Of a DNA stretch of 7,597 nucleotides, positions 1-6,674 are shown one piece after another. The position numbers were made by a program, and so were the translations under genes. The DNA is from Rhizorhabdus sp. (lineage in GTDB: Bacteria; Pseudomonadota; Alphaproteobacteria; Sphingomonadales; Sphingomonadaceae): assembly GCA_004297635.1 (NCBI GenBank), contig SCUQ01000303.1, forward strand, positions 1 through 7,597, given 5' to 3'. The notes below the pieces were generated by a model. The model saw nothing but the letters and a program-made list of their open reading frames with translations, was not told where the DNA came from and did not search any database. Numbering within the stretch: the first letter of the stretch is position 1; each line of letters starts with the position of its first letter.

Positions 1-1003
1 CCCAGGTCGCGAACAGCGCCAGCAAGGCGCTGCGCTTGCCGATCTGGCCGGTGCCGTCGATGCCGATGCCGCCCGTCGACGATCGGTCGCGCACCTGCAC
101 CCCCGCCAGCGGCAGGTAGACATAGTCGCGAATCCAGCTCGAGAGCGAAATATGCCAGCGCCGCCAGAAGATGCGGGGCGAGGTGGCGTGATAGGGGAAG
201 TTGAAATTCTCCGGGAATCTGATCCCCATCAGCAGCGCCGTGCCGATCGCGATGTGCGAATAGGCCGAGAAATCGAAATAGATCTGGAAACCGAACATGA
301 AGGCGTTGGTCATCACGTCGATCGCCGACAGGCGCCCAGGATCGAGATCGAAACCCGCATTGACGTAGGTCGCGATATTGTCCGCGATGCAGACCTTCAG
401 GAACAGTCCGATCAGGATCCGGGCGATGCCGGTCTGGAATGTGTCCCACTGGAAAGCCGGCCGCCTGTCGAGCTGCCACAGCATTTCCCCGGCGCGCAGG
501 ATCGGCCCTGCCACCAGCTGCGGGAAGAAGATCACATAGTCGACGAACAGCATGAAATCGCGCGTCGGCTGGATATGCCGGCGATAGACATCGATGATGT
601 AGCTCATCGAATGGAAGGTATAGAAACTGATCCCGATCGGCAGGATGATGGTGATCGCCAGCGGCGGGATCTGCACGCCCAGCAGCGAAGCGAGGCCGAT
701 CGCCGTCCCCTCCAGGAAGTAGAAATATTTGAAGAAGGCGATCAGCGAAATGTTGATGGCCATGCTGGCGATCAGGAATCCCCGCCGCAGCCTTTCCCGT
801 CCGGTATCGGCAATGACGATCGCCGAAAAATAGTCGAAGATGATCGAGAAGAAGAGCAGCGCCAGGAAATCGAACCGCCAGAAGCCGTAGAACAGCACCC
901 CGGCGACGAAGATCAGCGACAGCCGCCCGCGGCGCGGCAGCATCCAGTAAAGCGGAATCACCAGCAGCAGGAAGGCGATATAGGTGAGCGAGTTGAAGAT
1001 CAT
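1..1003 (-). CDS. MBOAT-family O-acyltransferase (AlgI-like), 3' end beyond window
   Basis: Integral membrane acyltransferase that in its family (AlgI, DltB) passes acyl groups across the inner membrane for O-acylation of a surface polymer. Translating from ATG at 1003 gives 334 codons with no stop, about two thirds of the usual 460-520 residues. Hydrophobic helices begin at residue 1. Family landmarks are FFPQLVAGPI at residues 159-168, an IYFDFSAYSHIAIG stretch at 241-254, and FWRRWHISLSSW ending the visible part. His284 in that last motif matches the histidine essential in AlgI and DltB. The common YSD of the middle motif reads YSH here. The start overlaps the stop of the SGNH gene by ATGA (1000-1003), and a strong GGGAAGAG ribosome site lies 5 nt upstream, so the two are co-translated. 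Family assignment is firm; the acyl group and target polymer cannot be read from sequence. The symbol algI is avoided because no other alginate genes are visible. Confidence 0.93.
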   Translation of the reverse strand, partial: MIFNSLTYIAFLLLVIPLYWMLPRRGRLSLIFVAGVLFYGFWRFDFLALLFFSIIFDYFSAIVIADTGRERLRRGFLIASMAINISLIAFFKYFYFLEGTAIGLASLLGVQIPPLAITIILPIGISFYTFHSMSYIIDVYRRHIQPTRDFMLFVDYVIFFPQLVAGPILRAGEMLWQLDRRPAFQWDTFQTGIARILIGLFLKVCIADNIATYVNAGFDLDPGRLSAIDVMTNAFMFGFQIYFDFSAYSHIAIGTALLMGIRFPENFNFPYHATSPRIFWRRWHISLSSWIRDYVYLPLAGVQVRDRSSTGGIGIDGTGQIGKRSALLALFATW

Positions 1004-2139
1004 TTCAACTCTTCCCGCACGATCGGCAGGACGGCATCGGCCAACATCCGGTGCCCCGGCTCCTGATAGTGCATGAAGTCCAGCTCGGGCGCGCCGCCGA
1101 TCGTCGTCGATCCCTTCGTGCCCCAATATCGGGCGGGAATGATCGCATCGAGGTCGACCGGTCGTGCGCCGTGCCGCCTGGCCATCGCGGCGATCTCGCG
1201 CTTGAACCGGGCATATTCGGCCGGGTCGTAGGGCGGCGCGTAATCCTGGCGGATCGGCGGCAGATAGAAGATCACACGCGTTCCCCGGTTCCGCGCATCG
1301 GCGAGCAGAGCATCCGCCGCCGCCATGTTGCGGCGATAGATTTCCGGGATGATCGGCCGCACCGTCTGCGCGTTGACGTTGAACGCCCAGTTGCGCAGCA
1401 GATAAGCGTGGATCTCGATATTCGCCCGCGCCGCCGCGCGCCGGGTCTGAAGCAGGCAACAGTCCTCGAGCTGGCGGGTGATCCAGCTTTCCGAGCGCGC
1501 CTGCATCGAACCGTCGGCCTCCTCCTCGCCTTCCGCCGACACCTCCTTCATGATCCGCTGGCGCAGGTCGGCGCCGATGCCGCTGCGGTCGAGCAGCGCC
1601 GCTATATCGGGCCGGCGCGCGACCGGCCCCAGATCGCTGCGGATCGACAGTTCACGCGTGTCGTCGAGGAAGGCGGGCAGCAGCAGGACGTCGGGCCTGT
1701 AGTCGGACGCGACCCACTCATACATCAGCAGCATCTCGCTGAGGCTGGCATTGGGCATCGAGAAGCCCATCACCTGGATGCCCTCCCCGGCCAGCCGCTG
1801 CGCCAGCAGCACCGGCGCCGTCACCTGGCCGGGTCGATATTGATTGATGGCGTGAAGCTGGGAATTGCCGATCCAGAGCACCCTGCGCGCGGCGCCGTTC
1901 GCCTTTGCCGTCCGAAGGCATTCGGCGCTTTCGGCGACGGTGCCGCAGAACATCTTCCGACCCTCGAAGCTGCCATAGACGGGGATCGTCTGCTCCCCCA
2001 GCGCCACGGTGTTGAGGTCCGGCGGATCCCGGCCGAGCCAATAGGCCAGGCTCACACCCAGAAGGAGGCAGATCAGGATCAGCCAGCATGGAGCGATGCC
2101 TCTGACCGAGACCACTCCCCCCGCTTCCTTTTGAATCAC
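1000..2139 (-). CDS. SGNH/GDSL-like membrane-anchored protein, probable glycan O-acylation partner
   Basis: Predicted 379-residue protein with one N-terminal membrane helix (about residues 16-35, after a short basic cytoplasmic stretch) and a periplasmic SGNH-hydrolase-like domain. WIGNSQ at 89-94 places the nucleophile Ser93 in a GNS version of the GDS block. DFMHYQEPGH at 354-363 supplies the Asp354-x-x-His357 pair. Asn130 in MPNAS may be the block-III Asn. Cys65, Cys74, Cys227 and Cys228 lie in the exported part and could form disulfides. Known relatives beside MBOAT proteins (AlgJ/AlgX, DltD) place acyl groups on the polymer; that role is inferred here from the ATGA overlap with the MBOAT gene. 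The GTG start at 2139 is chosen because AGGGGG lies 5 nt upstream. An in-frame ATG at 2169 would add 10 residues but has no clear ribosome site. The frame stays open to 2604, but that part runs antisense through the next gene and is not believed. Confidence 0.82.
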   Translation of the reverse strand: MIQKEAGGVVSVRGIAPCWLILICLLLGVSLAYWLGRDPPDLNTVALGEQTIPVYGSFEGRKMFCGTVAESAECLRTAKANGAARRVLWIGNSQLHAINQYRPGQVTAPVLLAQRLAGEGIQVMGFSMPNASLSEMLLMYEWVASDYRPDVLLLPAFLDDTRELSIRSDLGPVARRPDIAALLDRSGIGADLRQRIMKEVSAEGEEEADGSMQARSESWITRQLEDCCLLQTRRAAARANIEIHAYLLRNWAFNVNAQTVRPIIPEIYRRNMAAADALLADARNRGTRVIFYLPPIRQDYAPPYDPAEYARFKREIAAMARRHGARPVDLDAIIPARYWGTKGSTTIGGAPELDFMHYQEPGHRMLADAVLPIVREELK

Positions 2140-2144
2140 CGTTG

Positions 2145-2150
2145 CCCCCT
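2145..2150 (-). promoter_or_regulatory. Ribosome binding site for the SGNH gene
   Basis: AGGGGG on the minus strand, 5 nt before GTG at 2139. It decides the start of the SGNH gene in favour of GTG 2139 over ATG 2169, whose upstream sequence (AAATCTTTTCTA) has no Shine-Dalgarno match. Confidence 0.55.
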
Positions 2151-2263
2151 CACGATATCCCGACACCATTAGAAAAGATTTGGATTTCTGCACCCGAAAA
2201 GATCGGCCATAGCGCATCGGGCCGATACCCGGTCGTCGGGCACGGCGAGCGACATTGACCCGC

Positions 2264-2267
2264 GGAG
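2264..2267 (+). promoter_or_regulatory. Ribosome binding site for the epimerase-like gene
   Basis: GGAG followed by a 7-nt spacer to ATG at 2275. It supports this start for the first gene of the rightward operon, even though the protein begins immediately with the first Rossmann strand. Confidence 0.6.
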
Positions 2268-2274
2268 ACGCCCT

Positions 2275-3225
2275 ATGGACGCGCTGATCGGCTATACCGG
2301 ATTCGTCGGCGGGAATCTGATGCGGCAGCACCGGTTCGAAGGGCTGTTCAACAGCAGCAACCTCGCCTCTTCGGCATCGCAGCCCTTCGACACGGTGCTG
2401 TGCGCCGCGGCGCCCGGATCGATGTTCGAGGCCAATCGCGATCCCGATGGAGACCTTCGCAAGGTCGAGGCGCTGATCGCCGCATTGCGCCGCATCGATG
2501 CGCGCAGATTCGTGCTCATCTCGTCGGTCGCGGTGCTCGCCGATTTCACCGCCGAGGATGAAGGCAGCATGGGATTCGAGGAGACGCTTGCCTATGGCGC
2601 GCACCGGCGGCTGCTCGAAGCGGCCGTCGCCGATATGTTCGCCGACAGCCTGATCGTGCGCCTGCCGGCGCTCTACGGCCCCGGTCTCAAGAAGAACTTC
2701 CTGTTCGATATTGCCAATCCCATGCCGGCCTTCCTGAAGGCCGACCGGTTCGACGAGCTGCGGGCAAGGCTGGGGGGCGCGCTCGCGCCGGGCTTTTCAG
2801 CGCTCTATCACTGGAACGAGCCGCTGGCGGCTTTCAGCCTCGACCGGGCGGCACTGGCCGGATCGCCAATCGCCGATGCCCTGACCGATGCGGTGATCGA
2901 CACAGGCCTGTCGGCCCTGTCCTTCACCCATCGCGACAGTCACTTCCAGTTCTACGACGTGACCGATTTGTGGCGCGATATCGGCAAGGCGACCGCCCGG
3001 GGTCTGGACGTGCTGCACCTGTCCCCGCCGCCGATCGCGGCCAGTGCGATTTACACGGCGATCACCGGCGATGTAATGCCGGTGACGGAAGCCCGTATCC
3101 ATATCGAAGACATGGGAACGCGGCATGCCGATCTGTGGGGCAAGAGCGGCCGGTATATGATGGATCCAGATGATGTCCTGGCCGGTGTAGCGGCTTTCGC
3201 CGGGCGGAGCGCCGCGCCGCGATGA
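2275..3225 (+). CDS. NAD(P)-binding epimerase/dehydratase-like (extended SDR) protein
   Basis: 316-residue cytoplasmic Rossmann-fold protein, first gene of the rightward operon. The dinucleotide motif GYTGFVGGN at residues 6-14 follows the GxxGxxG pattern of extended SDRs that epimerise, dehydrate or reduce nucleotide sugars. LISSVAVLAD at 81-90 is the strand carrying the catalytic serine, and RLPALYGPG at 129-137 is the usual R-x-x-x-x-YGPG-like element of the family. The expected YxxxK reads Tyr107-Gly-Ala-His-Arg111, so the lysine appears replaced by arginine. This could alter activity or mean a different substrate. The N-terminus is short but a good GGAG ribosome site supports it. The stop overlaps the next ATG (3222-3225). 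The likely role is making a sugar or its nucleotide form for the glycan; the substrate is unknown. Confidence 0.85.
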   Translation: MDALIGYTGFVGGNLMRQHRFEGLFNSSNLASSASQPFDTVLCAAAPGSMFEANRDPDGDLRKVEALIAALRRIDARRFVLISSVAVLADFTAEDEGSMGFEETLAYGAHRRLLEAAVADMFADSLIVRLPALYGPGLKKNFLFDIANPMPAFLKADRFDELRARLGGALAPGFSALYHWNEPLAAFSLDRAALAGSPIADALTDAVIDTGLSALSFTHRDSHFQFYDVTDLWRDIGKATARGLDVLHLSPPPIAASAIYTAITGDVMPVTEARIHIEDMGTRHADLWGKSGRYMMDPDDVLAGVAAFAGRSAAPR

Positions 3226-4076
3226 AACTGGCCGTATCGAACATCGCCTGGCCGCCGCAGGATCGCGACACCGCCTATGCCATTCTCCGGGACCATGGCA
3301 TCACCGGCCTGGAGATCGCGCCGGGGCTGTTGTTCGATGGCGCGGATGATGCGTTCATTCCATCGCAGGCAGAGCTGGACGACGCCGTCGCGGCGATCGA
3401 GCGGGCCGGACTGAATCTCGTTTCCATGCAGTCGCTGCTGTTCGGCGTCGAAGGCGCTGGCCTGTTCGGCGACGAGGATGAGCAACGGCGGCTGCTGGAG
3501 GGTCTCGTCCGCGCGATCGACCTGGCGGGGCGACTGCGCATACCCAATCTCGTCTTCGGCTCCCCGAAGCAGCGGGTCATTCCGCCCGGCATGCCATATG
3601 AACAGGCGGAGCGCATCGCGATCGACCTGTTCCGGCGCGTCGGCGACATCGCGATCGGCGCAGGAACCCGCCTGGCGGTCGAACCCAACCCGGCCGCTTA
3701 TGGCACCAACTTCCTGACCCGGATGGCCGATGTCATCGCCTTTGTCGGCAAGGTCGATCATCCCGGCATCAGCATGGTGTTCGATCTCGGCGCGCTGTGG
3801 ATGAATGGCGACTATGACGATATCGAACGGCTTGCCGAAGCCGCCCTGCCCTTCATCAGCCATGTCCATTTCAGCGAAGCCCATCTCGCGCCGGCACCCG
3901 AGACCGAACGGGATGCCGCCCGCGCCTTCGCCGCGCTCGCCCGCGCCGGATATGCGGGGTGGCATTCGATCGAGATGCGCGCGTCCGATCAGGCGCCGCT
4001 CGCCACCCTGGCCGGGGCCGTGGGCCGGTTCACCCGCGCCGCACGATGCGGCGCATCGCTGGAGCAGGATCGATGA
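3222..4076 (+). CDS. Sugar-phosphate isomerase/epimerase family TIM-barrel protein
   Basis: 284-residue cytoplasmic protein of the xylose-isomerase-like (AP endonuclease 2 fold) TIM barrel. It begins MKLAVSNIAW, and GLEIAPG at residues 29-35 is the second strand. Candidate divalent-metal ligands fall in the expected order at strand ends: Glu154 (AVEPNP), Asp188 (MVFDLG), His214 (SHVHFSE, or His216) and Glu251 (HSIEM). Members isomerise or epimerise sugars and polyols, or act as inosose dehydratases and hydroxypyruvate isomerases; sequence alone does not tell which. The ATG overlaps the upstream stop by 4 nt with only a distant GGAG (12-nt spacer), so translation is probably coupled. It overlaps the next gene the same way (4073-4076). 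Its position between a nucleotide-sugar-type Rossmann protein and glycosyltransferase-like genes argues for a role in sugar precursor supply. Confidence 0.85.
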   Translation: MKLAVSNIAWPPQDRDTAYAILRDHGITGLEIAPGLLFDGADDAFIPSQAELDDAVAAIERAGLNLVSMQSLLFGVEGAGLFGDEDEQRRLLEGLVRAIDLAGRLRIPNLVFGSPKQRVIPPGMPYEQAERIAIDLFRRVGDIAIGAGTRLAVEPNPAAYGTNFLTRMADVIAFVGKVDHPGISMVFDLGALWMNGDYDDIERLAEAALPFISHVHFSEAHLAPAPETERDAARAFAALARAGYAGWHSIEMRASDQAPLATLAGAVGRFTRAARCGASLEQDR

Positions 4077-5110
4077 GCCAGGCCGTTCCGCGCACCAATC
4101 TGCTCGTGTCGGTCGGGATCGCGGGGTCCACATCGTCGCCGCCCGATCTCGCCCTGCTCGGCCGGCTGGAGGCCGAGTTGAATGCCCTGTTCCGCTACTG
4201 GGAATTGCTGATCGCGGTCGAGGTCGATCATGTCGATCGCTATGCGCCGCTGCTCGGCAAGCTGTCCAAGGTCAGGCTGCTCAAGCTGCGCCACGGCGCA
4301 TCGCTCTACCGCCAGCGCGTCGCCCTGGCGGAAGAAGCGATCGGGGACGTGATCGTCCTGTCGACCTTCGACGAGTTCGCCGAGGTACCGATCGGCCAGT
4401 TGATCGAGCGGGCCGAGCGAAGCGGCCATATGGTGATAGCGCGGCGACCCTCGCGCAATCCGCTGAGCGCTACGCTGCGCGGCCTTGGCGCCGGTGCGGG
4501 CTTCCGGGTGGACGCCAACGACCTGTCGACCGCGGCCTATCCGCGCCCGATCCTCAACCGGCTTCTCGCCCATCCCGATCCGCAGCTCGCGCTGCGTTTT
4601 CCGCCGATCGACAACAGCCTGGCGGTCGAGAGCTTGGACTGCGGGCCATCGACGCGTGCGCGGCAGCGTACCTCCCTGCACGATGTCCAGCGCCGGCTCT
4701 CCCTCGCACACAAGCTGCTGACCGGCTCGGCATCGCGGGTGCTGACCACGCTGTCGCTGTTCGCCTCGCTCGTCAGCATCTCGTCGCTGGCCTATGTCTT
4801 CTATGCGATCGCGATATGGCTGTTCGACGATCATGTGCAGCCGGGCTGGTTCACCACCTCGCTCTCGATCGGCCTGACCGCCTTCTTCCTCGGTTGCGCG
4901 ATCTTCGGCATGTCGATCGGGCTCCAGAAGATCATCGACCTGCTGTCGTCGCAAAGCTCGGACGATATCATCGAGGAGATCACCTCGATCGACCTGTTCA
5001 ACGAGGTCTTCGAGGAGCTCAACATCGAATATGACACGATGAAGGGAAAGCAGCCGATAACGGCGATCGCGGACGACCGGACCGATGACGACCGGACCGA
5101 TGACGTCTAG
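4073..5110 (+). CDS. GtrB/ArnC-like GT2-fold membrane protein with degenerate active site
   Basis: 345-residue protein. Residues 8-185 follow the layout of polyprenyl-phosphate GT2 enzymes (GtrB, ArnC, DPM1 type). After about 220 come two membrane helices (about 223-250 and 261-285) separated by a PGW loop, as in GtrB/ArnC. The nucleotide-binding segment usually ending DDGSxD reads IAVEVDHVD (47-55). The DxD strand, usually like FMDADLQDP, reads VLSTFDEFAEVP (95-106), so the metal-binding DxD is not recognisable. It may be an inactive scaffold or have changed chemistry; this is inference from motifs. The acidic tail (298-345) ends in DDRTDDDRTDDV, coded by a 15-bp tandem duplication. ATG 4073 is chosen because it overlaps the previous stop as ATGA and has AGGA/GGAG just upstream; an earlier in-frame ATG at 3959 would run inside the TIM-barrel gene. 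Confidence 0.78.
   Translation: MSQAVPRTNLLVSVGIAGSTSSPPDLALLGRLEAELNALFRYWELLIAVEVDHVDRYAPLLGKLSKVRLLKLRHGASLYRQRVALAEEAIGDVIVLSTFDEFAEVPIGQLIERAERSGHMVIARRPSRNPLSATLRGLGAGAGFRVDANDLSTAAYPRPILNRLLAHPDPQLALRFPPIDNSLAVESLDCGPSTRARQRTSLHDVQRRLSLAHKLLTGSASRVLTTLSLFASLVSISSLAYVFYAIAIWLFDDHVQPGWFTTSLSIGLTAFFLGCAIFGMSIGLQKIIDLLSSQSSDDIIEEITSIDLFNEVFEELNIEYDTMKGKQPITAIADDRTDDDRTDDV
5072..5105 (+). repeat. 15-bp tandem repeat spanning a stop/start overlap
   Basis: GACGACCGGACCGAT occurs at 5072-5086 and again, exactly, at 5087-5101, followed by the first 4 bases of a third copy. In the upstream frame it codes DDRTD twice at the C-terminus of the GtrB-like protein. In the downstream frame each copy ends by forming an ATG, at 5085 and 5100, so the FAD oxidoreductase has two candidate starts 15 bp apart. 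It looks like a recent slippage or duplication; a multiple of 3 keeps both frames intact. Confidence 0.9.
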
Positions 5111-6263
5111 GGCGTCGGTCGATTATCTGATCGTCGGCGGCGGCTTCTATGGATGCTGCCTGGCGCTGTTCCTGCGATCGATATCGAAGAAGGTTATGCT
5201 CGTCGAAGCGGGCGAGGACATATTGGCCCGCGCGTCGCGGGTGAACCAGGCCCGCGTGCATACCGGCTTCCATTATCCGCGCAGCATGCTGACCGCGGTC
5301 AAGTCGCTGGTGCTGCACAAGCGCTTCGCCAGCGATTTCCCCGAGGCGATCGTCGACGATTTCCAGATGCTCTATGCGATCGCCAGCACCCGGTCGCGGG
5401 TTTCGGCGAAGCGCTTCCACGGCATGTTCCGCGACATGGGCAGCCCGATCCGGCCGGCGGATGCGTCCAGCACGGCGCTGTTCGATCCGCGCCGCATCGA
5501 GCAGGTCTTCGCGTGCCGCGAATATGCCTTCGATTACCGGGTGTTGCGTCGCAAGCTGCTGGAGCGGTTCGATGCGATCGACCTCGACGTGCGGATGCGC
5601 ACCGCCGTCACCGGCATCGAGGACCGTCCAGCCGGTGCGGTAGCCCGCCTCTCGACCGGCGAGGAGATCGAGGCGCGCTTCATCTTCAACGTCACCTATT
5701 CCCAGATCAACGCGCTGCTGCGCACCGCCGGCCTGCCCGAAGCGGATATGAAGCACGAAATCGCCGAGGTCGCGCTGGTGAAGCCGCCGCCGCAGCTCGA
5801 ACATCTCGGCGTGACGGTGATGGACGGCCCCTTCTTCTCCTGCATGCCGCACCCGGGCGAGGGACTCCATTCGCTGACCCACGTCCGCTACACGCCGCAG
5901 CAGAGCTGGACCGATCGATCGTCGCCATCATCCGCTTATGACCGGCTCGCGGCGGAAACACCGGAGAGCCGGCATCGCTACATGATCGCCGACGGGCAGC
6001 GCTATCTGCCCTGCCTGGCCGATGCCGAATGGCAGCGATCGCTGTTCGACGTGAAGACGGTGCTGCTCAAGAACGAGGATGATGACGGCCGGCCGATCCT
6101 GTTCCGGCGCCAGCCGCATGGATCGCACGTCATTTCGATCATGGGCGGCAAGATCGACAATATCTACGACCTGTTCGACCTGACCCGCGCCACCAGCCCG
6201 GAATGGGGGGCCGCCGACCTGCGCTACCTGACGCAGGATACGAAACAGATGCTGCCGTCATGA
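5085..6263 (+). CDS. FAD-dependent oxidoreductase (DAO / GlpD-like fold)
   Basis: 392 residues from ATG 5085, or 387 from ATG 5100; the two starts are copies of one another in a tandem repeat and neither has a clear ribosome site, so coupling to the upstream gene (overlap 26 or 11 nt) is likely. The FAD motif GGGFYG at 18-23, with Glu41 ending the second strand (LVEAGED), binds the adenosine part of FAD. NQARVHTGFHYPRS at 54-67 resembles the N-x-x-x-H-x-G-x-x-Y element of 2-hydroxyglutarate and glycerol-3-phosphate dehydrogenases. SIMGGKIDNIYD at 351-362 matches the C-terminal GGK segment of that group. There is no signal peptide, so it is probably cytoplasmic or membrane-associated. A role in oxidising a sugar, polyol or amino sugar of the glycan is inferred from context only. 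The stop overlaps the gtrA-like start (6260-6263). Confidence 0.85.
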   Translation: MTTGPMTSRASVDYLIVGGGFYGCCLALFLRSISKKVMLVEAGEDILARASRVNQARVHTGFHYPRSMLTAVKSLVLHKRFASDFPEAIVDDFQMLYAIASTRSRVSAKRFHGMFRDMGSPIRPADASSTALFDPRRIEQVFACREYAFDYRVLRRKLLERFDAIDLDVRMRTAVTGIEDRPAGAVARLSTGEEIEARFIFNVTYSQINALLRTAGLPEADMKHEIAEVALVKPPPQLEHLGVTVMDGPFFSCMPHPGEGLHSLTHVRYTPQQSWTDRSSPSSAYDRLAAETPESRHRYMIADGQRYLPCLADAEWQRSLFDVKTVLLKNEDDDGRPILFRRQPHGSHVISIMGGKIDNIYDLFDLTRATSPEWGAADLRYLTQDTKQMLPS

Positions 6264-6667
6264 TCGCGCGGCGCTTCGCCAGACTGCCCGAGCTGTTGCG
6301 CTTCGGCCTCGTCTCGGCGGGCGGGCTCGGCATCGATGCCGCCATCTCGCTGGGCACGACGGCCGGTTTCGGTATCCCGCTGACGCTTGGCGCCCTGATC
6401 GGGTTCTCGGCCGGCGCGCTGTTCAACTATGCCTGCCATGAGCTGTGGACGTTCGGCGGCGCGGGGCGGGCCTCGCTCCAGCGCGGAACGGTCTATATAT
6501 CCATCGTCCTCGCGACGCTGGGGGTGCGGCTGGCCACGCTCCAGCTGTTGCTGATGACGGTCGACGCGCCGCCCGCGCTCCTGTTCGCTGTGAGCGTGGG
6601 TCTGTCCTTCACCACCAACTATCTGCTCTCGCGGCTGCTGTTCGGCACCCGGAAGCAGGCCTATTGA
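6260..6667 (+). CDS. GtrA-family small membrane protein (putative lipid-linked sugar flippase)
   Basis: 135 residues, the normal GtrA size, with four hydrophobic helices (about 14-33, 39-57, 77-99, 105-124). Family signatures are the opening ELLRFGLVSAGG, the segment FNYACHELWTF at 55-65 after helix 2, and NYLLSRLLFGT at 120-130 after helix 4. GtrA proteins are thought to move polyprenyl-phosphate-linked sugars across the inner membrane for glycan decoration, usually next to a GtrB-type GT2 and a polytopic transferase, and both kinds of neighbour occur here. ATG 6260 is chosen for its ATGA overlap with the FAD gene and because it begins directly with the basic RRFARL leader; an earlier in-frame ATG at 6203 would lie within the FAD gene. 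Confidence 0.88.
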   Translation: MIARRFARLPELLRFGLVSAGGLGIDAAISLGTTAGFGIPLTLGALIGFSAGALFNYACHELWTFGGAGRASLQRGTVYISIVLATLGVRLATLQLLLMTVDAPPALLFAVSVGLSFTTNYLLSRLLFGTRKQAY

Positions 6668-6674
6668 GACCCGC

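Larger units (their letters stand above)
2140..2274. promoter_or_regulatory. Divergent intergenic region with candidate promoter/operator elements
   Basis: The only intergenic gap between the two operons, so promoters for both must lie here or overlap the gene starts. Bases 2166-2203 are clearly AT-richer than the surroundings. Three details stand out. An exact 8-bp direct repeat, GAAAAGAT, occurs at 2172-2179 and 2196-2203 (24 bp apart). An 11-bp perfect inverted repeat with a one-base centre, ATCGGGCCGAT, sits at 2216-2226. On the minus strand TCTAAT (near 2173-2168) resembles a -10 box, but no good -35 box lies 17 nt upstream. The function is inferred from position; no regulator can be named. 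Confidence 0.45.

Noticed and set aside
152..1066. Long plus-strand open frame opposite the MBOAT gene
   Set aside because: The product is an Arg/Asp/Glu/Gln-rich string without domain features, typical of the antisense of a GC-rich membrane gene; the minus strand has a clear AlgI-like protein.
1051..2172. 373-codon plus-strand open frame opposite the SGNH gene
   Set aside because: Low-complexity, Arg/His/Gln-rich product, whereas the minus strand shows GNSQ and DxxH motifs and a membrane anchor.
2170..2604. Upstream extension of the SGNH reading frame
   Set aside because: It runs antisense through the start of the epimerase-like gene, codes a charged string without a membrane helix at its start, and would bury the anchor helix internally; GTG 2139 has a good ribosome site.
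3959..4072. Upstream start for the GtrB-like gene
   Set aside because: It would add 38 Arg/Gly-rich residues coded entirely within the TIM-barrel gene; ATG 4073 has the ATGA overlap and a ribosome site.
3051..4133. 360-codon minus-strand open frame opposite the TIM-barrel gene
   Set aside because: Shadow frame of a well-supported isomerase-like gene; the product has no recognisable motifs.
3989..4954. 321-codon minus-strand open frame opposite the GtrB-like gene
   Set aside because: Arg/Gln/Asp-rich composition typical of an antisense shadow; no motifs.
3805..5034. 409-codon plus-strand frame overlapping the TIM-barrel and GtrB-like genes
   Set aside because: Arg/Pro/Ala-rich out-of-frame product crossing two supported genes; no domains seen.
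4073..5110. Reading the GtrB-like gene as a decayed pseudogene
   Set aside because: The frame is intact, the membrane helices and coupling are kept, and the 15-bp duplication preserves frame; a functional but non-catalytic role fits better.
5019..5882. 287-codon minus-strand open frame opposite the FAD gene
   Set aside because: His/Arg-rich shadow; the plus strand carries the clear FAD-binding motif.
6203..6259. Upstream start for the GtrA gene
   Set aside because: It lies inside the FAD gene and would put a polar 19-residue extension before the normal GtrA N-terminus.
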